A stretch of DNA of 64,000 bases, taken from contig NC_031770.1 of NCBI RefSeq assembly GCF_001522545.3, positions 33,690,015 to 33,754,014 on the forward strand, given 5' to 3'. Position 1 is the stretch's first letter. Each line of letters starts with the position of its first letter. Source of the DNA: Parus major. Taxonomy: Eukaryota > Chordata > Aves > Passeriformes > Paridae. Made by a program: the position numbers and the translations under genes. A model generated the notes under the pieces. That model was not told the DNA's origin. It saw only the letters and a list, made by a program, of their open reading frames with translations, and made no database searches. Shown here piece after piece: positions 1 to 22,721 of this stretch.

Positions 1-3000
1 ATACTATGTTACCTGAAGATAATGGCTTTGATGAAGGAATCTTTCTCATGTAGATCTTAGTGGAGAAAACAGCCTTCATTTGAATTTTAAAGATTCGTGG
101 CCACTTCACTGGCTGAGGATTTTTTTTTCTGTGTAACACTGCATTCCTCTTTTTTTTTTTTTTTTCCCCTCCCCTCCATGACCTGTTTCTTGAGCCAGTG
201 CTTGGAGGAGGTAGTCTTTCTTCCAAAAGCAAGGTGACATTCTGCATGATGGAGATATATCTTTTGGGGATGTTTTTGGCTGAGGATAGTGTCCAGATTG
301 CCACTGGGACGCTGTCCATATAAGCTACAAGTAGGGAATCCAGTTCTGTACTTCATTTGCAGCAGGAGTGAAAATTTCATTGCTCTGTTAGAAAATGTAA
401 TGACCTGGCAAACTTTCATTTAAAGATTACAATGAAATTACAATGATTGGCTCTGTTTCTAATAGGTCAGTATTTACTCAGTAGTCACCTCTGGTCCATT
501 ATCCTGTCTTTCTGTGAGTCCATTACGTGTGCCATTGCTGCATGGAATTTACTGAAGTACAGAACACTTGAACCTCTTTGTACCTCTTGAGTGCTGAACT
601 AGATTGCACTTTCTACAGCATCTGCAACACCTTAGAGCCAGCAAAATGTTTACAATACACTACTGTTGTGTGGCCTGGTTAAGAATTGTTCCTTACTCCA
701 GTTTCATAATCAAACACATGCTCTTTTTCTGGTACTTTCAATACATTGTATTATATTGAATGCATGCTTACTTGTTTTCCAGTAGAAAATTAAATCTCCA
801 TTTTATTAAAAAAATGAAGCTGATCTCTGATTTAAAATGAGATGGGAGGGTGAAAATCCCAGAATTCTGAGTGCAATATAATCACTTTAACAAAAGTACT
901 TTCTTGAGTGATTGTTTACAATATATATCATATATACAGATGATAAAGATTCTTTTAGAAATTAGAACAGCTTTTTAGCTGCTTTGTTGTTATGAATCTA
1001 TTAAGAATATTTGTTAAATCAGCACAGAGTAAAATGTCTCCTTTTATACGAGGAAAATAAAATCAGTGTAATTCGTAAATGTCAAGGAAAAAGTGGTAAT
1101 TTGTGTATGAGATTTTATAGTTGCCTTTCTATATATATTGTTTAAGTGATGCTCTTGGATGATACATCAGTCTCAGTGAGCAGGTATGTCAAACTTCAGA
1201 ACTATTTTTCTGGGTCTACTACCAGTGTAGATTGGGTCCTTGTAATAATTCTGTAGAAAGTGGGGTTTTTTTTACATTTTGCCTTTTCTAACTGTATTTT
1301 GCTGTTAGGTGGTCACAATCTAAATACTTATTTGATACGTAGGGAATAAGAATTGATAATTTATGTCATCTTTATTCCTAATGCTAGGAGTGCTGTCCCA
1401 GCTAGAGAGAAAAGAGTACTTGCTGTCATTTCTGTCTGCCAGAGGATTTGGCATTGTTAACCCCCTAAGTAGTTCCAGCTGTGATCGCACAGGATCACAT
1501 CACTTGTAGGTAAATGTACCCAGCTTTAGAGAGTTTGAGGGGCAGGTACCATTATTTGGCTTCAGATTCTTGTGAGAAACTGCCTTGTCCTGATACAGAA
1601 GGAGCCAGAGCACATATTACAAGACAAATAACTACCAAAATAAGAGTTTTTTGGGTTTTTTTTTCAGTTTTACATGTTGAGTGATGGTTTTTGAGTTCAT
1701 TCTGTTCCGCATTCCCTTAACCCACAGACATCTTTGGCACACAAAGCCAGTGACAGCCTTTTGTGGCTGGCAAACTGATTTTTATTCCCTTCCCCTTGAC
1801 TGATATATGACAAATCCTTTTCAAGGAGAGAATCTGTGCAGCAATTCTGCTGATTGGATTAACTGAAGTCCTCTATTGATTTCTAATCCTTGCTGCCACC
1901 ATCCAACAGGGAAGGAGAAACTATCCAGCCATAGGTTCTTCAACACAAAGCCTCTCTCTGCATTCTGAAGTGATTATCTGTCCTGTGCTTGTCTAGTTCC
2001 AATAGATGTGGATATTTAGTCATATTCAGTGTTGAAATGGAGAGTAGAAGAGATACCAGTCCTGGTCTCTTTACTTCTATTTTTTGTTTTCTGGGTGTTT
2101 TATGAAATAGGTTTGACTTTGTCCTACCTGCCTGTTCTCCCCTGCCTTAGCAATGAGAGCCCACCTTGTAACATGTCTGCCTTACTGACTACTTCTTGTG
2201 CTTTTGAGAGCTTAGATTCTTGAATTCACATGGTTACTGGATTGATGTAAGTTTTCCTTCCTGCAATTATTTTTTAAATGAATGAGGGATCACACAAATT
2301 GCTAAGATGATGACCCTCCCCTTTTTAAGTAAACTTTTCCAGGGCTAGCATCCAGTTAGGAGATGGCCCTTTTTTCCTGTATCAAAAAACAACCCCAAAC
2401 ACAAAACCCAGTGGGGGAAGAAGACAAATACAAGATTTTTCATGATTTCTTCACATTTTGAGAAATACTGAATCATATTACAGCAGCCTGTATATCATTT
2501 CCTTGGATTGTAACGTAAAATGTAAACATAACTTGAGAGCTGCATGCTCAGGCAGTAAAAATTTACTGACAAAATTGACATGATTTGGTGTACATGGTTA
2601 AATTACGGTTTCAGATAAATCTTACTAGAGCTTTTAAAAAACCAGGCTTTTCCCGGTTATAACAACCCTCTGATCCAACATTTCAGAATGTTTGAAGTTA
2701 ACTTAAAAATTCTCAAAGAAGCAGAGTAGAAGTCCACACTGCAAATGTGTACTGCATTTTTCAGAGGTATTGCAAAATATGAAGCACCACAAGAGTTCAA
2801 AACAAATCAGCCACACAAATTCATGTTTAGTATTTCTATATTTAGCCATCCTGTTACCTTTCCTTGCCATTTAGGAGGGTGTGGAAGGTGCTTTACACTG
2901 CTCAAAGTATTCAGACTTCAGAAGATGTAATGTAGTTTTTTAGACTATTTTCTCATCGGCTGAAGTAGAGGAGAATATGATTGCAATGAGTTCAAGAAGC

Positions 3001-3910
3001 TCTGATATATTTACATAGATGTACAGTAATACCTGAAAATAAAGACATCTGTCTAATTTTTTTTGATTTTCCTAGTATTCTATTTCAGAATTTGTTTTTT
3101 CCAGTGTTACACTAAATCTATTAAGTAATTCCAGTAAGGAATGTAAAAACACAGAGTTGTTAAACTGGTATCTTTTTGGTGTCTAAACTGTTGTCTTGCT
3201 TTTAATAACATTTTTATAGCACTTTGCCTTAAAAATTGTATTTAGATAAACTGTAGTTTCTAAAGTGTTTATTTTCCTTGTATGATTATTTTTGTTGTAG
3301 TCTGTGTTAAAAACAGCAGGTGGGTGGTGTTTTGGAGGTTTTTTGGGTCAAATTGCGAATGATTCTCACGTGACTGAATGGTGTGTACTGGGCCGTTGCT
3401 CCCACACACCACTTGATCTTTTGTTTATATCTCCTGTGTTGCAGTCAGAGCACAGAGAAACTACCACATACCTTCCTGTTGGCATCACCCCCCACCACCC
3501 TTCTCCATCAAAAAGTATCCAACAAATGACAGAGGTAAAACTGAATTTGGGTTATTGCTCTGTTTCCTGGTGGTCAGCTGTCTGCAGAGAAAAACCCTTG
3601 TAGCTGCCTTTGTAGGAGGAGGAGGAGAGGGACCAGAGAGGTTTAAAAATCACATCTGTGTGTCAGGAGTTCTAGCAACTCATGTCAGCATGAGGTGGTT
3701 TGTTTCAGCCCAAAGTAGAAGTCTGCTGTGGTGTGATTTTTGCCTCTTTTGATAACATGGCATAAATTTCCATAGCTGAACACTGCAAAAGTTGGTCACA
3801 CCTTGTAAAAACTGTATTATACAATTAAGTCGTGAGGCATTCCCTCCTGGGATCATAATACATGACAAAAAACAATGATAACAATCTGGAAAAATTCTGG
3901 AGTTTTTTTT
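1..3910. other. Flank downstream of QPCT, no gene recognised
   Basis: AT-rich sequence with a T/C-rich tract at about 151-176. Open frames here are short (up to 110 codons), low in complexity and not bounded by recognisable splice sites. No CR1 or conserved coding exon was recognised. In mammals the next gene beyond QPCT, CDC42EP3, lies far away, which would fit a gene-poor flank. Confidence 0.5.
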
Positions 3911-4149
3911 TTTATTCAGAGATAAAACATGGAAAGATCAAATTCATTCCAGGATGAACTAGGTCTTATTTAATGATATCTTATTTGGCTAATGGACCAA
4001 TGGGCCAGGAACAGTTCAATCAATAATCAGTCTAGCAAGAACTATCACATTTTTCTTCACCTTCACTCTTTCCAATGCAATTAAATAGCAAGTATGAAGG
4101 TGGGCAAACAGTAGTGTGAATGGTGTACAATTCTTTGATGTTTTGTCTG
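3911..4149 (-). other. QPCT: Probable QPCT 3' UTR
   Basis: Sequence between the stop codon and candidate poly(A) signals on the minus strand. ATTAAA lies near 3975-3970 and AATAAA at 3916-3911 (tttatt on the plus strand). Which signal is used, and whether a longer UTR exists, cannot be told from sequence alone. Confidence 0.5.
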
Positions 4150-16186
<12,037 letters not shown>

Positions 16187-16261
16187 CCCCTCGCTCCGCC
16201 GAGCCGAGTGCCGGGGGCGCAAAGGAGAGAGCCGGGGCTGTGCCGGCGGAGGCGGGGGAGG

Positions 16262-16322
16262 CACTGAGGGAGGCACGGAGGGAGTCACTGAGGGAGGCAC
16301 GGAGGAGGCACGGAGGGAGGAG
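16262..16322. repeat. 24-bp imperfect tandem repeat in the QPCT 5' region
   Basis: The unit 'cactgagggaggcacggagg' occurs at 16262 and again at 16286, followed by a partial third copy. It lies 76-136 bp upstream of the QPCT start codon, so in the 5' UTR or core promoter. Confidence 0.85.
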
Positions 16323-16639
16323 GCTGCGGCGGGAGCGGCGCTGGCTGCTGGAGCCGCAGCCCGGCCAGTCTCTGTGGCAGCCCGCGTTCCCTCCGGGCCC
16401 TGCCCGGCCCCGGCAGCACGTCAGCAGTGCCAGGGCTGCCTGCGCCCCCGGCCCCCTCCCCGCTCCTCCTCCCCCGGCCGCCAGGGCGGGCAGGCACTCG
16501 TGATTCCCACCGTGGGAAAAGCCGGAGCCTTTCCCCTGAAAGCTGGTTTTGTGTTGCGAGGGGCAGCTCCGGGACGGGGCCCCGCGTGATCTCTCGGCCT
16601 TGGGGCGGCTGTGGGAGCTGCGGGCGCCGGGATGAGGGA

Positions 16640-18376
16640 GGGAAGCGCTCTTTCAGCCCCCGTGGCTGGTGGGAGCTCCGAGCGGGTATTCCTGAAGGGT
16701 GTGACAGCAAAGACCTACAGAATTGTAAAGGGGTTTAATTTATTATTTTGTAAGTTCTCCTTATGATCTTTTTTTAGGCCTTAAACAACAACGATGCTTG
16801 CTAAAATGAAAATCCACTCTTCAGGCGTTTTAATTTCTGTAATTATATTTTCAGCTAACAATGAAGCAAAATCTGTGGCGAGGTGGTATTTTGCAGTACA
16901 CCAATTTAAATTATTAAACCAAAGATACGAGTTTCTGAGCTCAAGTTCTCTTCTTTAGGTCATTTGACATCACTGCTCTTGCTCTAGGATATCGTAAAAA
17001 AACATCTGACTATTCTGCATAACAGGTACTCCATTTAAAGTTTCAGATTTTTACATATTTCTTAAAGTTCAGGCTTATCTCAAAACAAATTAAAAGAAAA
17101 AAAAAGAAGAAATGAAGGAGAGAAGCAGCAGGAATAATCATTTTGCTGCTTGTCAGCCTTGTACTGGAAAGCCACATCTTAGTCATTATAGCTATGCAAG
17201 TAAGGGTGATGTTGGAGAAATGGAGAATTTGTGATTTGCAGATTGTTGACCCAGATTTCACAGGTTTCCTAGAAAAACTAGTGGATCTGCCACCCAGCAT
17301 ATAGATAACATCCCTGGTGGTGGTAGCTTTACTCGAGATGCAGCATCTATCTAGCTGATACTCAGAATGTTGCTGTGTCAATTTTTTTCATATATGGAAA
17401 AAAAAGAGTTAATTTAAATTGGTGCCTTCTTTTCTCAGTCTTGAAAGTCCACACAGTGCATTGTTAGGAAATTGTTCCAAATTGACAGCCAAGTCATTGG
17501 TTAACAAGAAGAAATGGGCAATCTTTTGATTACCAAGAAAAATCAGCATGGTTGACAGATTTTTAGACAAAAGTCCCAGCATGTCAGAGTTCAAGTCATG
17601 GGAAATTAGTCTAAATCCCACTACCAAGATGATGGTGATCCCAGCAGAACTACACAAGAGAACAAAAATCTGTTGCCCCTCCATGAGATTTCCTGTGGTT
17701 GACTATACAATCCAGATGCTGGACAGAATTTCTGGGTGATGTGCCAGGGTTCTCATACAATTTAGCAGAAAATAAAATAAATACAATAGCTACATGAGAA
17801 ATCTGACAAGAATATGAGTCAGGACTAGCTAACACTGCTTTTCCCTAAGGGATTGTGGTTGCTCTGAGGATTAAAATTATTTTATAGATTACAAATTTAG
17901 CAAGTGTAAAGTCAGATTAAGGTAGTATTAATATCACCTACATGGGAAACGCACAAAAAATTATAAATGTTGGACTAGATGTGTAGAGAGATTAAACAGG
18001 ATTTTTTAATGGCATTATTTTCAAAATTTGGAGTGGAGATGTCCCCTCTCATAAAGTCCCGTAAAGTTCTACGTCTACAAAGACTGAGAGGAAAAAAAAA
18101 ATAAATTATGTAACAGAAATCAGAATACTTCACAGCTGAAAACAGAATTACGTAATTATTTTAAATATGCAAACTTTAAAAAAAAATAATCAAAAGTGCT
18201 GGACATTTTGGTTTTTTTGGGATTTATAAAGGAAAAATATGTTGCTTAGTCCTGTTCCACACCACCTAACAGAACTTGTGTAAACAAATTGCTCAGTGGT
18301 CAGCAGTTCTATACATGCATTTTAAATAGTTGGATTATTACTCTGAAAAATCAAATAGATGTAATCAGATGTCATC
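16640..18376. other. Intergenic, no gene seen
   Basis: AT-rich sequence between the QPCT island and a G-rich motif. Open frames of up to 112 codons overlap on both strands without splice sites or recognisable domains. Confidence 0.5.
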
Positions 18377-18397
18377 GGGGGGCGGGCGGGGGTAGGG
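18377..18397 (+). other. G-quadruplex-type motif
   Basis: Four runs of three or more G separated by 1-2 nt ('ggggggcgggcgggggtagg' plus g) in otherwise AT-rich intergenic DNA. It satisfies the usual G3+N1-7 rule on the plus strand. Confidence 0.75.
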
Positions 18398-18839
18398 TGG
18401 AAAGTGGTAGTTTATTTGAAGAAAAGCATAGTCAGTCTGTGACGGTATGATTTGTACATCGTCCCTTCCTGTGCCCAGGAAGTGACGGTGTGACAGTGCC
18501 ATCTACTGAAGTCCTGATGGACAGTCGATGGAAGCACCGCTGTCAAAACCTTTTCCTCCTGCTGACCTTCCAACATGTCAGCATTTCAGCAAAACCACCC
18601 CTGGGAAGCCAAGACCGCCTGCTCCACCTGGCTATAGACTCTGGAGAAATGCACTGCCCGGTGCTGCGGGTTTAATGCACGCCAGTTTTCTCCAGAAGGG
18701 GAACTCCTGCACCTTCCACCCTTAAAAATACAGTTTTAATGCTTGGCTCTTGCGACTTGCAGGTCTGCGGCAGGGAGAGCAGAGGGAGTGTGGTTTGCTG
18801 TGGTTTGAATCCACATAATAAAAGGTCATTTCCAATCCA

Positions 18840-18955
18840 AAAGGTTGGTTGGGGCTCTGAGCAACCCAGTCTAGTGGAAGGTGTTGCTGCCCACAGCAGT
18901 GGGGTTGGAACTGCTCTAAGGTCCCTTACAACCCAAGCCACCCTACAATTCTGTA
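18840..18955 (+). repeat. CR1 LINE 3' fragment
   Basis: Blocks in CR1 order: 'ggggctctgagcaaccc', 'agtctagtggaaggtgt', 'ggggttggaactgctctaag', 'gtcccttacaacccaagcca' and 'attctgt'. This is the typical end of ORF2 and short 3' tail of avian CR1, 5'-truncated. Confidence 0.85.
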
Positions 18956-18959
18956 ATTT

Positions 18960-21900
18960 TGAGCCTGAGCTATGGCTGATTTGCCAACACAGTAAGGCAG
19001 CAGACACAGACTATTTCCAGAGCTCAACAGCCTGGGCTGCTGCAGACTCAGAAATCCATAGGCAGCTCTTCCAGCCCAGACGGAAAGGGTGGTGGGGCTA
19101 ATGGTCACAGAGGAGCACAAGGGCCTGCAGGTGCCCTGTGCATCTTGTGGGCTTGAGCTGCTTCTGTTCATCCCAGTTCACTCATCCACTGCTCGTCTCT
19201 GTGGGGTTTGGGGTTTGGATCAACCTTTAGCAGGCTGTGGGAGCACCCTACTTGGTGATTTAGGTTAAAGAGACTCTGTTTCCATGGGCTGATGCCTTCT
19301 CAGACAAAGCTTTAATAAGTGGAAAGTGTGAAATGTGTTAGGTTTGCCCATAACACTTATTAAGGATATAACTTTATTCTGGAGCCAGTACAGTAGAATT
19401 GTATATAGGAAATGAATGAGGCTACCCATCTAGCAGACGCAAGGATTCGTGAGGTCATTCCTTAAACTGGCAGGGTTAAGTAAATTCCAAAACTCAATTA
19501 CTTAAAATTTTAAATATGAATAAATATTTTGTTTAATAAAAAAAATATGTCAAAAATATATGTTTATACCAAGGTAAATTTCAAGTCTATGTTTTTTAAG
19601 TCTATACTAAACTTTTCACTGGTTTGTTGGAGGTAGATTTTGGGACAAAGTTCAGCTAAGGGCTCAAACCAAGACGATGAGGTAATTCAGAGACATACCC
19701 ACATTTCAGGATTTTATCCAAACCAAACCTGAACTTCTAATTCTTTTTTCGTTCCCTTATGGGAGAGGTTGAGTTGAGAGAGTGAGAGAGAAAAGAGAGA
19801 ATGAACAGGAAAAAAAGAGAAAAAAGAGGAAAAAAAAGGAAAAGCATTTCTATATTTTATCTATAGAGATATTACTTCCTCTTTTTGCAGACATCTGTTG
19901 CAGATCTTGCAGATTCTAAATGAGGGCCTTTGCTGTGCAACATCAGTGTCAAAAGCAGTGAAAAATAATCATGGCAGCATGTGCTTACGGAATTTCTCAT
20001 GCAAATGCACCAGTAAACTCTCACAAGACATTGCCTTGAACATGAAAATATTCAAAACATTAGATTGGTGAACAGAAATGAATACATTATATATCCATTT
20101 TCAGATATAAAATATCCAAATGCTAGAGGTATTATTTTCAAACTGGAAAAACGTGATCCATTTTTAGAGCTACAGAATGGTTCCAAATGCAGTTTGTTTA
20201 TATAGACCTTGTGGTCCATACAGAAAACTAGCTTTTTGTTTATAAAAGCAAATAAATACAATGAAAGTTACCCATTTCCTGGTATCTTGTAGATGTAAGA
20301 GAGATTTGTAAAGCACAGCTGGCTTCAGCAGGGAAAGCTGAGCTATGAAAGTAAGCTAACCATCTGAAGGAATGATATGGGCTCATAAAAAAAATTAAGA
20401 ACATTGATGAAATCCACAGGAAATCACTAATTATGGTAGTCATAAAAGTAAAAATAACAAACCAGAATGCCTGCCCTGTCAATTACTGCAGCCAGGGCTA
20501 ATGCTGTCATGGTGCTGCAATCACACAGAGTGAGCTGTGCATGTACACAGATGGATATGCTGCTCCATACTTAGATACTAAATGCAGAGCTGCTTTTAGA
20601 TGTGTTTTACACATCTTTACAACAGAGATCTTTACAAACAGAACAGTTTGGATGCTTCAGTGATATTAGTTTAATATAAAATAACACCAAAGAACTTCTT
20701 ACAGCAGTTTGGTTTATTTTGGCTGATGCTGTCTTGTGTTCTATAATAAATTGATTTTAACTAATCCATCTTCTGATTTACGAAAAAAAAGCTATTACAG
20801 CTTAGGGCAGCAAATTAAATGGCACCAACCCTATTGGATGGTATAAAGCTGAGCTTCTTTACAAAGAAATATAATCGGTGCCCAGTGACTGTGGTAATAC
20901 CTAATATCCATCTGGTGTTGTCCATAAACATCTATTTTTAGGGCTGCTACCAAAAATGCGAGAAGCTTGCTGCATTTTAAATACAGTAGAGTGTGACTCC
21001 TTGCTGTGCTTAGCATCAGAAATCATGTTTATGGAGGCAAGCTCTGTGTTTACGGTGGTGGCGTGTGGGAGTCCCACTTTAGAGGAAAAAGGAAACGAAG
21101 ATTGCTCAGCTATCTGGTGCACAGCTTTGGCAAGAACATCCTCTATTCATGGAATAGCCTTCATTAAAAAGTCCCAGGGTGGTTTTTGGCATTCAAAACC
21201 AGTTAAAAGCAGAATCAACCATTAACTGCTATGTTTTTAGTTTAAAGTACTTCCAGATTTTGACGAGAAGCTGCAGACTAATTATTTATCAAATAAATAG
21301 GCACCAGTCAGCACAGAGAGCTGGTGACACTTCAGCTGCACTTTGTAAAGGTCTGATGCAAAACAGGGTGAAGAGAGCGGAAAGACTCCCCTCAGCTTTA
21401 GTGGGTTTTGGGCCAGGCCTCAGGAGCGCAAGATGAAGGAAATGAGAAATGTACGTTACAAACAGAGCTATAAATGACAAGGCACTAATCTGCTTCTCCA
21501 TCTGTGTCTTGCTCAGCTGAGGATTAGAAACCTTTGAATTTGACAGTTTGCCTTTTCAAGGTGCTTTCGGTCTGGTATAGAACTTAAACTCAGCAGCTTC
21601 CTACAGTAGTGGATATTATTTTAAGACTTTTTTTTTTTTTTTTGGAACTGAATCCAAATTCAAGAAGGAAGATTACGGGTTATCTCTCAACAGGGAGCTT
21701 TTGGGCTGGAGGGAGGTTAGAGAGGCAGTTTTGCCGTGCACCAGTGTTAATTGGTACTTCAGCTCACAGTTTTTGCTAAGTATATTGCATGTGTAGAAAT
21801 TTGCTCCTGATGCCAAGAGCGGCATCATTAACGCAGGGCAGAAAATGGGATTTGGGTGAATCAGAATATTAGAAATCGGGTCTGAAACGCAGCAGGAGAC

Positions 21901-22020
21901 GGACAGTGAAAAGGGCCTGGAGAACTTCTGAGTTCTTGCACGCACATCCGTGGGGGCTAGCGGGAGACGCTGAAAGCCACTTCCAGCTCCCAGGTCAGCG
22001 CGGCCACGGAAAAGACCAGC
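18960..22020. other. Intergenic between the two promoters
   Basis: It holds a purine-rich tract (19776-19844), a T-run at about 21627-21643 and otherwise unassigned sequence. No coding exon with splice sites was recognised. The block at about 20950-21600 is less AT-rich and could hold regulatory sequence, but nothing in it identifies a function. Confidence 0.45.
19776..19844 (+). repeat. Purine-rich tract
   Basis: Nearly uninterrupted A/G over about 70 nt with only scattered pyrimidines. A simple-sequence tract, not a recognised mobile element. Confidence 0.8.
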
Positions 22021-22091
22021 GCGATGCTGTGACACACTAGGTCAAGTATTTCCTGTGCAGCGGCGGAGGGCCTGCCCGGCCCAGGGGACAT
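21957..22091 (-). CDS. Small antisense ORF at the PRKD3 promoter (44 codons), uncertain
   Basis: ATG at 22091-22089 to TAG at 21959-21957 on the minus strand, pointing away from PRKD3. The first half is Gly/Pro/Ala-rich, as expected from island composition. Residues 14-42 read as a mixed hydrophobic segment with acidic residues (EILDLVC, ALVFSVAALTW). The protein was not recognised. It may be a chance frame in a divergent promoter transcript. Confidence 0.2.
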   Translation of the reverse strand: MSPGPGRPSAAAQEILDLVCHSIALVFSVAALTWELEVAFSVSR

Positions 22092-22378
22092 CCCCGCGGG
22101 GCTGAGCCGCCCCCGTCCCGGCAAGGTGAACCGGGAGCGGCGCGGAGGGAGACATGGGCCGTGGCTGCCGCGGCCGGGCGGAGCGGGAGGAAAGAGCCGC
22201 GGTACTGCGAGGTACAGTGGGCAGGGCTGGGGGCTGCCCAAACCCGCTGCCGGCGCTGGCAAGGCAGCCGGCGGCTGCGAGCTGGCGCGGACCCAGGCTT
22301 TGGCACGGCTGGAGAGGCGAGGCCAGGGCGGCGGCGGGGCGGCAGCTGCAGCTCGGAACGCAGGGCCCCGCAGTCGGG

Positions 22379-22425
22379 GCCGTCCCGTCCCATCCCGTCG
22401 CATCCCGTCCCGTGCCGTCCCGCTG
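22379..22425 (+). repeat. CCCGT-type pentanucleotide repeat in the PRKD3 island
   Basis: Imperfect copies of 'cccgt'/'cccat' ('gtcccgtcccatcccgtcgc' and onward), about nine units. A second short run lies at about 22626-22640. Confidence 0.8.
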
Positions 22426-22593
22426 TAGCGGGTCGGGGCAGCGCCCGCCACGGCCAAGGAAAACTAACGGAAACTCTTTCAGTGAGCCCTGCGCCTGCGC
22501 CGCCGCGCGCGCTGAGCCCCCCGCCCGCGCGAGGCACGTCGGGGCTCGTGGTTCGCACGGGCCGGGCGGCTCGCGGCAGAACGCGGTCCCGGG

Positions 22594-22612
22594 ACTACAG
22601 CTCCCGGCAGCC
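22594..22612 (+). promoter_or_regulatory. ZNF143/THAP11-type promoter element
   Basis: 'actacagctcccggcagcc' matches the core ACTACA-n-CTCCC-n-GCA of the vertebrate promoter motif bound by ZNF143/THAP11. It lies within the island, about 110-130 bp upstream of the proposed first-exon donor, a plausible core-promoter position. Assigned by eye. Confidence 0.5.
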
Positions 22613-22619
22613 CCCGCGG

Positions 22620-22721
22620 CGCAGCCCCGTCCCGTCCCGGGCGGCTCTGATGTGTGTGCGGGGAGCCGCGGGGCTGGAGATGCGCGAGCGGCCGCTCCGG
22701 CCCGGGGCAGCGGGGCTGCAG
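22620..22721 (+). other. PRKD3: Probable non-coding first exon of PRKD3 (5' end unknown)
   Basis: A strong donor, GGGGCTGCAG|GTGAGCGC, sits at 22721/22722 inside the island and upstream of the ATG-bearing exon, as expected for a 5' UTR exon. The start coordinate is nominal. An ATG at 22650 opens 24 codons that reach the donor without a stop. A competing donor lies at 23201/23202 (GCGGGG|GTAAGA). Confidence 0.45.

Noticed and set aside
87..419. 110-codon minus-strand frame
   Set aside because: Lys-rich low-complexity C-terminus translated from a T-rich tract, with no recognised domain and no splice sites.
17960..17990. 'gttggactagatgtg' as a CR1 tail
   Set aside because: Only about 12 bp resemble CR1; neither the upstream body nor the downstream tail is present.
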